Positions 54,301-61,078 of a stretch of 64,000 nt of DNA are shown here, piece after piece. The first letter of the stretch is position 1, and every line of letters starts with the position of its first letter. Position numbers and translations under genes: made by a program. Below the pieces are notes generated by a model. That model ran no database searches. It was not told the DNA's origin and worked only from the letters and a program-made list of their open reading frames with translations. Source of the DNA: Streptomyces dysideae (GTDB lineage: Bacteria > Actinomycetota > Actinomycetes > Streptomycetales > Streptomycetaceae); assembly GCF_001514305.1 (NCBI RefSeq), contig NZ_KQ949107.1:1-64000 (forward strand), read 5' to 3'.

Positions 54301-54643
54301 GGATGGTGCCGAGGTCATCCAGTGGACCTGCAACGGCCACGCCAACCAGCGGTGGCGACTGCAGGGCACCGGTGACGGCTACTACCGCCTCGTCGCGCAG
54401 CACTCGGCCAAGTGCCTGGACGTCACCTCGGCGTCGACGGCCAACGGCGCGGGGATCATCCAGTACGCCTGCAACGGCGGGGCCAACCAGCAGTGGCGGG
54501 TGAGCGGCACCGGCGGCTACGTCCAGTTCGTCGCGCGTCACTCCGGCAAGTGCCTCGACGTGACCGACGCCTCCATGGCCGACGGCGCCCGGATTCAGCA
54601 GTGGGACTGCAACAGCGGCCACCACCAGCAGTGGGATCTGTAG
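51344..54643 (+). CDS. Large secreted clan GH-A-like hydrolase with barrel insertion, CBM, FIVAR and ricin domains
   Basis: A 1099-residue protein. The signal ends near LALAAPAAAA. The barrel starts at about 70 (FTVVNVPLWWAEVQPD), is interrupted at 133-317 by a DNRLRE/CBM-like beta domain (QLTYLKFDFSGYTEAEINAA ... MTWDEGAP ... DFDVSDFI), and resumes with YDFSYLDKVIGWAEAAEIKL. The likely acid/base is Glu436 (QVSNEPS) and the likely nucleophile Glu555 (MINENGG). Then come a CBM6-like module (about 760-900), a FIVAR-type helical segment (about 915-965) and a ricin trefoil (967-1099). AAAGGAA precedes ATG 51344. Without the insertion it parallels the 27861 protein. A plant-galactan-active exo-enzyme is likely. 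Confidence 0.85.
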   Translation: MSITLRHRRRRRTAGLAALALMATSLVGTGLALAAPAAAADFPAIDDTLQPSTPTVTPVSEADTAKTASDRITLNVDGEPFFYNGTQLRIDKLRDAWGLSEQEIAALFHKIKDDGFTVVNVPLWWAEVQPDRVFSPVESTYIRGGQYSRTNFADSPSSKIGYQRGVEEEKQLTYLKFDFSGYTEAEINAAKVRVNLNADAIGDLPFTAKLYGITDDSWDAATMTWDEGAPNHNGHAITGTEGEDYVLVDSSPSWDQMGDKQAYDFDVSDFIANSPDKTVSFILQATPTTDTDLAVGGTIDGALGAEPPQLFLSNQQRYDFSYLDKVIGWAEAAEIKLEFLWYGSDSTGATLDNRVPTYVFRNHKNQYINADGVRQPVLKKIDDPKYGVYWYHMDKNDLRTRSQEYTALKATMDHVAEYNAANGDKKTLIGVQVSNEPSVQNFHGSKRTHWHNPETWGALDRFASVGDFVDRTMWEFTVNLSNAVKESDYPVWTRVNNCNCTDAFGVEYNELMRQNHGTSLDFIGLDPYSRDEGRLYRFGHEGLYSTGSNLPMINENGGDYQNSANLLLASLAGGAFYNVYDYYGPDGHNLYVPKDAANGDYTPVPRGSYMQEVRDTNHMLLKAAGDLASKQAEAAGGTKLQFLNPLSDLGASAKTTVRAIGVDYHTPADGVGVVVERADDEIALLSSDDATYSLHGIGRYGIASVESGRYDGSTWVKSGDVKWSWADRTITFDVPAYGAVRVVTNAAIPAAGPDVPFTDSSFSATQEAESLSPASNVGLQQWDDGASNGAWIKVLGTGTGDYVEFTVPRPSQELDSYELAVGYRTSTGRGIAQASVGGTDVGKPLDMYADGSQWREAVVGDLAFGGASSVTLRFTVTGKNAASSGYQFGFDYFTLRDAVDKSDLYALTYDFAGEKQSDHSAGWQEFSTALTAAETVLGDGSATQAAVDSAYADLRAGVNGLDRVLTTDLPVRHSSKCMDVTGASTADGAEVIQWTCNGHANQRWRLQGTGDGYYRLVAQHSAKCLDVTSASTANGAGIIQYACNGGANQQWRVSGTGGYVQFVARHSGKCLDVTDASMADGARIQQWDCNSGHHQQWDL

Positions 54644-54671
54644 ATCACGGTTGATCCCCCGGGGTCGCCTC

Positions 54672-54712
54672 CTCCTGTCGGGCCGGTCGCAGCACGATCG
54701 GCCCGACAGGAG
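54672..54712. terminator. 14-bp hairpin after the large hydrolase
   Basis: CTCCTGTCGGGCCG and its exact complement around a 13-base loop, 28 bp after the stop codon. It is the twin of the hairpin at 51149. Confidence 0.75.
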
Positions 54713-54867
54713 CGAACCACGCGTGGCTCAGCACCACGGTCAGGGGCCGGATTCCGGCGTATTCAGCTCGGTTGTGATCTGACTTGTTGTTTTCGGTGCG
54801 ACCGGGCATCTGAAGTGGAGGCCTGAACAAATTCTGGCTTCGTTTGGGGGCCGGCCGACTACCGCCA

Positions 54868-55920
54868 TCAATCCAGCGGGATGACAGGCCTGACGAGGGT
54901 GCCGCGGGTGTGCGGGCGCTGCGCGACGAAGTCGTCCTGTTCGGGGTCGCGATAGGAGTTCGCTTGAATCAACCACTTGGCGAACCAGGGTTCGCCGCCG
55001 CATTCGGCACCGCCGCAGTCGGCGCCGCGGACCTCGCGGCGGTCGGCGGTCAGCTCCCACTTGTAGGAGTTCTGGGCCATGTGCAGTCCTGATAGCGTCG
55101 GCGATGCTGTGGCGACGCGGACGCCGTCGGGCATGACAAGGGTGTTGTCGTCTTCGAGCCATCGGGTCGGCATGCGGTCGCCCCAGGGGAACAGGCTTCG
55201 TGCGCCGAATGCGTAGGCGTGTTCCCATTCATCGGGAGTAGGCAGGCGTCGGCCGGTCCGTGCCAGCTCATCGGTGATCGTGTCGTAGGTCGTGTGGGCC
55301 GCGAGCCACGCCGCCGTGGGTCTTCCGTCTGGGTCGAAGCGGACTCGGCCGTGGGTGCCCGTGTCGGTTTCGGGCAGGATGAGATCGTCGACGAGTTCCT
55401 GGTATCCCGGCTTCCACCGCTGGATGAGCGCGGTGATGATCGGGTGGTCGAGGGGAACTTCACTCATGCCAGTCTCGTCAGCGTGCGTTGCAGCGAGGAA
55501 CGCCTTCAAATGCGCGGTATGGGGGCGCGAGGTGATCGCGGCGATGTGCTCGCGGATCTCCTCGACAGTGCTGTCGGTCTGGTGGACGCGGGCCTCAGCC
55601 CGGTCATCCGGCTCAAGGTCGGCGTACTCGGGGAACAGGTCCAACGCTCGGTAGCTACCGAGATAGGACAGGACCTCTTCGTCGGTCGGCGTCCAGGATT
55701 CGGGGTCGAAGCCGAGCTGGGGGTGTCCGCCGGGGACGAAGGCGAATGGTCTCCCGTTGACCTCGACGATCGCGTTGTAGGCGGTTCGTCCGGCGAATTC
55801 GTGGAGGTGGACGGACGTGACGACACCGCCTACCTGTCGAGCGGTTGCCTCGGCGGTGGCTGCAGCCGCCCTTTGGTCGAAGTGGAGCCACTCGTCGAGG
55901 GTGATATCGGCAGTCGACAT
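54868..55920 (-). CDS. FGE/SUMF1-like (sulfatase-modifying-factor fold) protein
   Basis: About 350 residues. The N-terminus (ITLDEWLHFDQRAAAATAEA) and the central RRLPTPDEWEHAYAFGARSL then FPWGD are typical of formylglycine-generating-enzyme-like proteins. The C-terminus ADCGGAECGG ... RPVIPLD also fits, although the two active-site cysteines of true FGE are not evident. ATG 55920 fits the family start; ATG 55974 is possible. Function unknown. Many such bacterial proteins are not sulfatase activators. Confidence 0.72.
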   Translation of the reverse strand: MSTADITLDEWLHFDQRAAAATAEATARQVGGVVTSVHLHEFAGRTAYNAIVEVNGRPFAFVPGGHPQLGFDPESWTPTDEEVLSYLGSYRALDLFPEYADLEPDDRAEARVHQTDSTVEEIREHIAAITSRPHTAHLKAFLAATHADETGMSEVPLDHPIITALIQRWKPGYQELVDDLILPETDTGTHGRVRFDPDGRPTAAWLAAHTTYDTITDELARTGRRLPTPDEWEHAYAFGARSLFPWGDRMPTRWLEDDNTLVMPDGVRVATASPTLSGLHMAQNSYKWELTADRREVRGADCGGAECGGEPWFAKWLIQANSYRDPEQDDFVAQRPHTRGTLVRPVIPLD

Positions 55921-55992
55921 GCCGCGGAGTATGCCGGAACCGGCCGACAGCCGAGACGTCGAGTCTTTGATCATTCGGATCCCTGGTCGGGC

Positions 55993-56206
55993 TCATGCAG
56001 TTTCGGCCTGGTCAAGTGCCCTCCCTGTCGCCGTGGCACCGCGTGCGGAAGCCGCGACGCGCACAGCTTCGCAGGCGTCGATCGCGGACCGTTTCGGCCG
56101 GAATCCGTAGCTCGCCTCGGTGAAGTCGGCTTCGAACACCGGCTCAAGCACCAGCTTCGCGGCCGTCATCACCACCCGGTCCGCCACGGTGGGAATCGAA
56201 AGCGGC
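55993..56206 (-). pseudogene. Group II intron reverse transcriptase fragment
   Basis: The minus strand reads PLSIPTVADRVVMTAAKLVL then EPVFEADFTEASYGFRPKRS, the unmistakable RT block (IPTVxDRVVQxAxxxxLEPxFE ... SYGFRPxR) of group II intron maturases. Both ends are cut; no intron RNA domain is visible. Confidence 0.8.
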
Positions 56207-56218
56207 CTAAGACATCAT

Positions 56219-56351
56219 CTCAATTTGTGAGTCTGCGGTAGCAGATGAGGGTGCAGGCAATGTCTGGTGAAGGCGAGGAAATGGCTGGCTTTGCGCTCGT
56301 AGCGTCGGTGCAGACGCCGGCAGCCGGCGAGCCAGGCCATGGTGCGTTCTT
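56219..56351 (-). pseudogene. IS5-family transposase C-terminal fragment
   Basis: ERTMAWLAGCRRLHRRYERK and ASHFLAFT are followed, after a one-base shift, by IACTLICYRRLTN and a stop, the usual IS5-type transposase end. Only the last 45 or so codons remain. Confidence 0.7.
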
Positions 56352-56353
56352 GT

Positions 56354-56600
56354 CAATCCCCTGGTTGCGTAGAGACGTTGGTTATGCGGTCCGGCCTTCC
56401 TGATCGGTCCGCGCTCGCGTTTCCTGGATGATCCGTTCGAACTCGACGGGTGGTTTCCCGCCGGCCGCGCTGTGACGGCGTTTCGTGTTGTAGAAGTCCG
56501 CGATCCATGTGGCGGTCTTCAGCCTCGCCTCGGCGCGGGTGGCGAAGGTGCGCCGGTGGATGTACTCGACCTTGAAGACCGAGTGGAACGACTCCGCGGC
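56354..56600 (-). mobile_element. IS3-family element, 3' end with terminal repeat (fragment B)
   Basis: It starts at the outer end TGTCAATCCCCTGGTTGCG and encodes SFHSVFKVEYIHRRTFATRA ... WIADFYNTKRRHSAAGGKPP on the minus strand. It extends slightly further into the transposase than fragment A and then breaks at the HTH gene at about 56590. Confidence 0.75.
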
Positions 56601-57110
56601 GAGCAGTACGAGTCCGGTGCCACGGTCGACGAACTCGTCGCCGACAGTGGGCTGTCGTACGGCACGGTCCTCAACCGGCTGCACGACGCCGGGACCGAGA
56701 TGCGCACGTCGTGGCAGACCCGTCGGATGCGCCAGAACCCGCAGGCGCGCCAGCGTCTCGCCGTCCATCTGCGCTCCCTGTACGAGGAGCACGGTGCCAC
56801 CCTCACCGAACTCGCTGCGTCCGCAGGAGAAACGAGGCGTGCTGCCCGGCGGCTGCTGATCGAGGCCGGCGGCGCCGTGCGCACCACGCAGCAGACGATG
56901 CGGATGCGCGCCGCAGCGCGGGCCGCCGAGCGGCAGAAGCTCGCGCTGTCCCTGCGGATGCGCTACGACGCCGGCGCCACGGTCCCGGACCTCGCCAAGG
57001 AGTGCAACTACTCGGTCGCCACCGTCTACCGACTCCTGCACCAAGCGGGCACCCACATGCGGCCCCAGCACAACCACGGCCCGACCCGCGACCCAAGGAG
57101 GCGGCCATGA
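56583..57110 (+). CDS. Triple helix-turn-helix protein, plasmid type, 5' end possibly replaced by an IS
   Basis: About 175 residues with three similar HTH modules: YESGATVDELVADSGLSYGT, EEHGATLTELAASAGETRRA and YDAGATVPDLAKECNYSVAT, each followed by a recognition helix with RLL/RLHDAG. The spacing of about 60 residues suggests internal duplication. The frame's first codons overlap the IS3 fragment, so the native start may be lost; a GTG at 56583 could serve. The stop overlaps a downstream ATG (ATGA) behind AAGGAGG. The position before parA suggests a role in plasmid replication or partition control. Confidence 0.6.
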   Translation: MERLRGEQYESGATVDELVADSGLSYGTVLNRLHDAGTEMRTSWQTRRMRQNPQARQRLAVHLRSLYEEHGATLTELAASAGETRRAARRLLIEAGGAVRTTQQTMRMRAAARAAERQKLALSLRMRYDAGATVPDLAKECNYSVATVYRLLHQAGTHMRPQHNHGPTRDPRRRP

Positions 57111-57310
57111 GGACTCCCGTCCTCGCAGGCATCCCCCGACGTGCCGCTCGGCTCAACGACCCGCCCATCCGCCATCCCTGCCTCGGTTGCGCGGCTAGGG
57201 CACCCCCGCTCGCCCGCAGGCAATCAGGCCAGCCCACGAGCAAGCGTCGACGCCGTCGACGACCCCGCCAAGTCAACGCACTCTTTCCAGTTTCAGGAGA
57301 TCAAGCACAC

Positions 57311-58015
57311 GTGAACGAGAACACCCGTATCAAGACCCTCGCGGCGGCCACAGCCCACGCCTGGGACGCCTTCGTCATCGTCGTCGGCATGCTCAAGGGC
57401 GGCACCGGCAAGACCACCTCGGCCTGGTTCATCGCCCTCTACTACGCCGTCGTCCTGGAGCTGCCGACGCTGCTGCTGGACGCCGACGCCACCAGCCAGT
57501 CCGCCTACGACTGGTTCAAGGTCGCCCAGGCCGCCGGCTTCGAAATCCCCGAGAACCTGGTGGTCGAGCGGTACCCGTTCGACGACATCGCCGAGTACAT
57601 CCGCGCCGAGTTCGGCGCGATCGTGGTCGACGCCGGGGGCGGCAGCTCCCGCATCTTCCACGAGGCTGTTACCGAGGCGAACCTGCTGCTCGTGCCGGTC
57701 GCCCCCACCAAGATCGAGCGCCGCAAGCTCGTGGCCACCTTCGACGAGGCCGAGCGCGCCGCTGCCCGCAACGAGCGCGACGTCACCGCCCACGTGGTCC
57801 TCGTGAAGGCCGACGACCGCACCAGCCTGCCCCGCAACGCGAAGGACAAGCTGCTTCAGCCCGCCGAGGGTGAGGGCATCGGCCCGGACCGTGACGAGCC
57901 GTTCCCGCTTGCCGAGACGACCATCCACTCCTGGGTGCACTACATGGAGGCCTTCGGCGAGATCCCCACCGAACTGAGCGAGTACGCCGAACTGATGAAG
58001 GAGCTCACGGCATGA
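57311..58015 (+). CDS. parA: ParA-type partition ATPase
   Basis: A 234-residue P-loop ATPase. The deviant Walker A is MLKGGTGKTT (about 27-36) and the Walker B-like part is TLLLDADATSQSAYDWF, then IVVDAGGGSSR. This is the MinD/ParA family that moves plasmids or chromosomes with a DNA-bound partner. GTG 57311 with AGGAG upstream gives the usual length. The same frame is open back to an ATG at 57107 with a very strong AAGGAGG and ATGA coupling to the HTH gene, so a 68-residue Arg-rich extension is possible. The stop overlaps the next gene by 4 bp. Confidence 0.88.
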   Translation: MNENTRIKTLAAATAHAWDAFVIVVGMLKGGTGKTTSAWFIALYYAVVLELPTLLLDADATSQSAYDWFKVAQAAGFEIPENLVVERYPFDDIAEYIRAEFGAIVVDAGGGSSRIFHEAVTEANLLLVPVAPTKIERRKLVATFDEAERAAARNERDVTAHVVLVKADDRTSLPRNAKDKLLQPAEGEGIGPDRDEPFPLAETTIHSWVHYMEAFGEIPTELSEYAELMKELTA

Positions 58016-58791
58016 GCGAGCGCATGAAACCCCCAGCCCGCCGCACCGGCCGCACCCTCGGCGGCGGGGCCAAGAAGGCGACCCCGCCGCCCCCTCCCCC
58101 GGCCGCCGAGCTCACCCCCGAGCAGTACGCCGCCGAACAAGCCACAACCCAGGACCCAGGCGATCCCACCGATTCGCCGGATGGTCAGTCCGCTCCTTTC
58201 ACCGTCCACGTCGAGGCGTCGGCGCTAGGCCGGATCGAAGCAGCGCCCGAAGCGGCGCCAACGTCCAGCCAGACGGGGGCGGAATCCGCTTCGGAGCCAA
58301 TGGAGCGGCAGGTGACGTCTGTGGCCCCCGCTCCCGAGCCCGCCGCACCTGCGCTCCAGCCCACGCAGCCGACAGGACCTGCTGCGCAGCATGGCCTGTC
58401 TCACGGCACGTCCGCGGCTGCTGGTGCGGCTCCGGCCGCCGAGGTGGCCATTCGCCCGGCCGTTCCCCCGGTGGCAGGCGGTACGGCGTTCCCGGTGAGG
58501 ACCGATGGTGTGGGGGCTCACCAGGAACAGGACACTCGATCGCAGGAGGCGCCCAGCGAGGGGACGCCGTATGCGCACGGTCCCGGCCGTCCCAAGGACG
58601 TTCCCGAGGTCTCCGTCGTTCTCAACCAGCGGATCATCGCGCGCGAAAGCCTCGACTCGTCGGTTCCCGCGGCGCTGAAGCTGAAGAAGCGGATCAAGCG
58701 CTTCGCGCTGGACAACGAACTGGACCACCTGCCCATCGGCGACATCGTCTCGGTCGCGCTGGACGAGTGGCTCAGCGCCCGCGGCTTCTGA
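58012..58791 (+). CDS. ParB-like/ribbon-helix-helix DNA-binding protein
   Basis: A 259-residue protein starting at an ATGA overlap with parA. The first 190 residues are low-complexity Pro/Ala-rich, probably disordered. The last 60 (VPAALKLKKRIKRFALDNEL ... GDIVSVALDEWLSARGF) resemble a ribbon-helix-helix or plasmid centromere-binding domain and match the C-terminus of the small protein at 58918. It is the likely DNA-binding partner of ParA. A 15-bp stem terminator follows. Confidence 0.75.
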   Translation: MSERMKPPARRTGRTLGGGAKKATPPPPPPAAELTPEQYAAEQATTQDPGDPTDSPDGQSAPFTVHVEASALGRIEAAPEAAPTSSQTGAESASEPMERQVTSVAPAPEPAAPALQPTQPTGPAAQHGLSHGTSAAAGAAPAAEVAIRPAVPPVAGGTAFPVRTDGVGAHQEQDTRSQEAPSEGTPYAHGPGRPKDVPEVSVVLNQRIIARESLDSSVPAALKLKKRIKRFALDNELDHLPIGDIVSVALDEWLSARGF

Positions 58792-58809
58792 CGCGGCGTT
58801 CATCTCTCA

Positions 58810-58846
58810 GGGTGTCCGCGAACGCTTCTCCCGTTCGCGGACACCC
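58810..58846. terminator. 15-bp stem terminator
   Basis: GGGTGTCCGCGAACG and its exact complement around a 7-base loop, 19 bp after the stop of the 58012 gene. Confidence 0.85.
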
Positions 58847-58861
58847 GTCCCCCCGACTATT

Positions 58862-58899
58862 CCACTAGTCCACTAGGCGGCTAGCTAGTCGACTAGTGG
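58862..58899. repeat. CTAG-rich inverted repeat, candidate centromere or operator
   Basis: CCACTAGTC (58862-58870) and GACTAGTGG (58891-58899) are perfect inverted repeats. Between them lie CACTAGG and CTAGCTAG, giving five CTAG tetramers within 38 bp. CTAG is very rare in high-GC actinobacterial DNA. The site is 18 bp before the start of the RHH-like gene at 58918 and 850 bp from parA. Confidence 0.7.
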
Positions 58900-58917
58900 G
58901 CCGGACTGGAGTACCCC

Positions 58918-59229
58918 ATGCCCGATCTCTCGCGCCACGCCCGTCAGCTGCGCGAACTCGCTGACGCTCTCGAAGCGCAATCCGACCTGACTGACGACCC
59001 GTTGACGCCTCATCCGGACACACTGGAGGTCATCAATGGCCGCCATACCAGTCGCGGGCAGATCAACTACGCCGTTCCCGACGCTCTCCAACTCCAACGG
59101 CGCATCCGTCGCTACCACGCGGACCACGGTGTCCAACACGGCGACATCGTCGCGATAGCGCTCGACGCATTCCTTCGCGCCAAGGGCTACCCACCCGACG
59201 TCAAACCAACCGAGCCAGAAGCCCCGTGA
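58918..59229 (+). CDS. Small ribbon-helix-helix-like protein
   Basis: A 103-residue protein. The N-terminal helix is HARQLRELADALEAQSDL; the C-terminal half, QINYAVPDALQLQRRIRRYH ... GDIVAIALDAFLRAKGY, parallels the tail of the 58012 protein. GGAG lies 7 bp before the ATG, and the CTAG palindrome overlaps the promoter region. It is probably a plasmid partition or copy-control DNA-binding protein that binds this palindrome. Confidence 0.72.
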   Translation: MPDLSRHARQLRELADALEAQSDLTDDPLTPHPDTLEVINGRHTSRGQINYAVPDALQLQRRIRRYHADHGVQHGDIVAIALDAFLRAKGYPPDVKPTEPEAP

Positions 59230-59267
59230 GCGGAACGGACGAACGCAGAGGCCGGACTGCGGTTATT

Positions 59268-60672
59268 GTGAGCCGCAGCAGCGGCCACGACACAGATGAT
59301 CACGCTGCGGGCCAGCCTGACCACTGCGGCCGAGCCGGTCCTGCGGGTGCGACGGCTCGCCCCTGCACGGGCGCGGCGCCAGGCGTCGTCGGCCAGCAGG
59401 CGCAGGCCGTTGAGGCCGACGATGACGGTGGAGCCCTCGTGCCCCGCGACGCCCAGCGGCAGCGTGCCAACCAGGTCCCAGATGACCGGCCCGCTGATGA
59501 ACACCGCGGCGATGAGCGAGTTCCGAAGGATCAGGCGGCGCGCCTGGCGCGAGAGGTGCTCGACGGTGGGGATGGTGGCCAGTTCGTCGCGTACGACGAC
59601 GGCGTCGGCGGTCTCCAGGGGAGGTCGGATCCGGCGCGGCCCATGGCGATGCCGGTGTGGGCGGCAGCCAGGGCGGGGGCGTCGTTGACGCCGTCGCCCA
59701 CCACCAGCACCTTCCGCCCGGCCTGCTCCCGTCGGCGATGCCCAGAACACCCACCGGAGTGCCGTCGAGGGCGACCAGCCCGGCGGTCCGCCCGTCCTCC
59801 TCCAGGCCGACGGCCACCGGGATGGCCGGCTGGCCGGTGTGGCCGTCCAGGACGCGGGTGGGACTGCCGACCGCGAGGGTACAGCCTTCCACCGTCGCGC
59901 TCACGCCGGAGCCCGGGGTGGAGGCGAAGCCGTCCACTGTCTCGGAGGCTTCCTCGACCATGGCCACGATCCGGGCGATCACCGAGTCGGACGGGTCACG
60001 TTCGACCTTCACCCGCAGCGCGCCGATGCCGTTCAGGGTGCTGGCGAACACTTCGTCGCCCTCCTGCTTGGCCACGGGCAGTGGTTCGCCGGTGATGGTG
60101 GCCTGGTCGACCTCGCTGGCCCCGTCCAGCACCCGGCCGTCGGCGCCGATCCGCTCACCGGGTCGCACCAGAACGACTTCACCCACGGCCAGTTGGCCGG
60201 TCGGCACGGTCTCCTCTGCCGTCGTCGGTGAGCCGGGTGGCGGGGGCGAGGTCGAGCGGGCCGCGCACGGAGTCGGCGGTGCGAGCGGTGGCGATCGCCT
60301 CCAGTGCGCCGGAGGTGGCGAAGATGACAATCAGCAGCGCGCCGTCCAGGACCTGCCCGATCGCCGCCGCCCCGAGTGGGGCGACCACCATCAGCAGGTC
60401 CACGTCCAGAGTTTTCTCCCGCAGTGCCTGGAGCCCGGCCCAGCCCGGCTCCCAGCCGCCGGTGGCGTAGACGGCCGCGAAGAGCGGGCCCCACGTCCAG
60501 ACCGGCGCCCCGGCCAGGTACAGCGGCAGCACGATGAGGAACAGCGCCAGCGCCGCGGCCGCCCAGCGGGCTTCGGGCAGGGCGAGGATCCGGGTGCGGC
60601 GGCGGGACGCCACCGCTTCGCGCGCGGCGGCGGGCGGCGCCGGACGGGTGAGAGTGAAGACATCGACACGGG
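59268..60672 (-). pseudogene. Heavy-metal P1B-type ATPase with large deletions
   Basis: Pieces in order on the minus strand: membrane segments (ALREKTLDVDLLMVVAPLGA, DGALLIVIFATSGALEAIA), then after a shift the actuator domain with TITGEPLPV, then IVAMVEEASETVDGFASTPG, where the middle is missing. There follow the nucleotide domain EGCTLAVGSPTRVL, VVGDGVNDAPALAAAHTGIA, and after another shift a C-terminal membrane part VFISGPVIWDLVGTLPLGVA. The CPx membrane motif and the DKTGTLT phosphorylation site are absent, so it cannot pump metal. It was probably a Zn/Cd/Co-type exporter. Confidence 0.82.
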
Positions 60673-60689
60673 ACCCTTCACGGTGGACG

Positions 60690-60986
60690 GCAGAACGGAG
60701 TCGGGCCCCATCACACGCCCGCCGGCACGAAGGCCCACTGCCCGCGACCGAGTGGCCGCAGAGGTCGGCATGGAACAGTCCGCTTGCTCCCACCAGCTGC
60801 GCCTGCTGTCGCAATCTCGGTCTGGTCGTCGGTACCCGCAACGGCCGCTCGGTGGTGTACTCCCTCTACGACAACCACGTCGCCGAACTCATCGACCAGG
60901 CCATCTACCACGTCGAGCACCTCCGCCTCGGCCTGAGCGACGCGGCGGAACCAGAGCTCGAAGCCACTACCGCGCCGAGCGCCTGA
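60690..60986 (+). pseudogene. ArsR/SmtB metal regulator with two compensating frameshifts
   Basis: One frame begins RHEGPLPATE and ends RNLGLVVGTRNGRSVVYSLY, DNHVAELIDQAIYHVEHLRL. Between them about 24 codons are read correctly only in another frame (VAAEVGMEQSACSHQLRLL). A missing C after CCGAG and an extra T in CTGCTGTCGC explain this. The scrambled stretch is the recognition helix. The first 35 or so residues are also missing. It was probably a metal-sensing repressor of the divergent ATPase. Confidence 0.78.
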
Positions 60987-61078
60987 GCACCGCCTCTGGG
61001 CAGCGCCTCGGCGACCAGGGGTGCTGCCTGTCTTTCGGCTCCAGGGGGCGTCATGAGGTGCAAGCGGGCAAGCGCCGG

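Noticed and set aside
51746..54625. A 959-codon minus-strand frame opposite the large hydrolase
   Set aside because: It mirrors the codon pattern of the real plus-strand gene and has no recognisable motif.
54868..55920. True formylglycine-generating enzyme
   Set aside because: The active-site cysteine pair is not convincing and no sulfatase gene is nearby, so only the fold is claimed.
60179..60841. Functional membrane protein from the 220-codon frame at the start of the ATPase
   Set aside because: It contains only the first membrane helices of a P-type ATPase, then shifts frame; it is part of the pseudogene.
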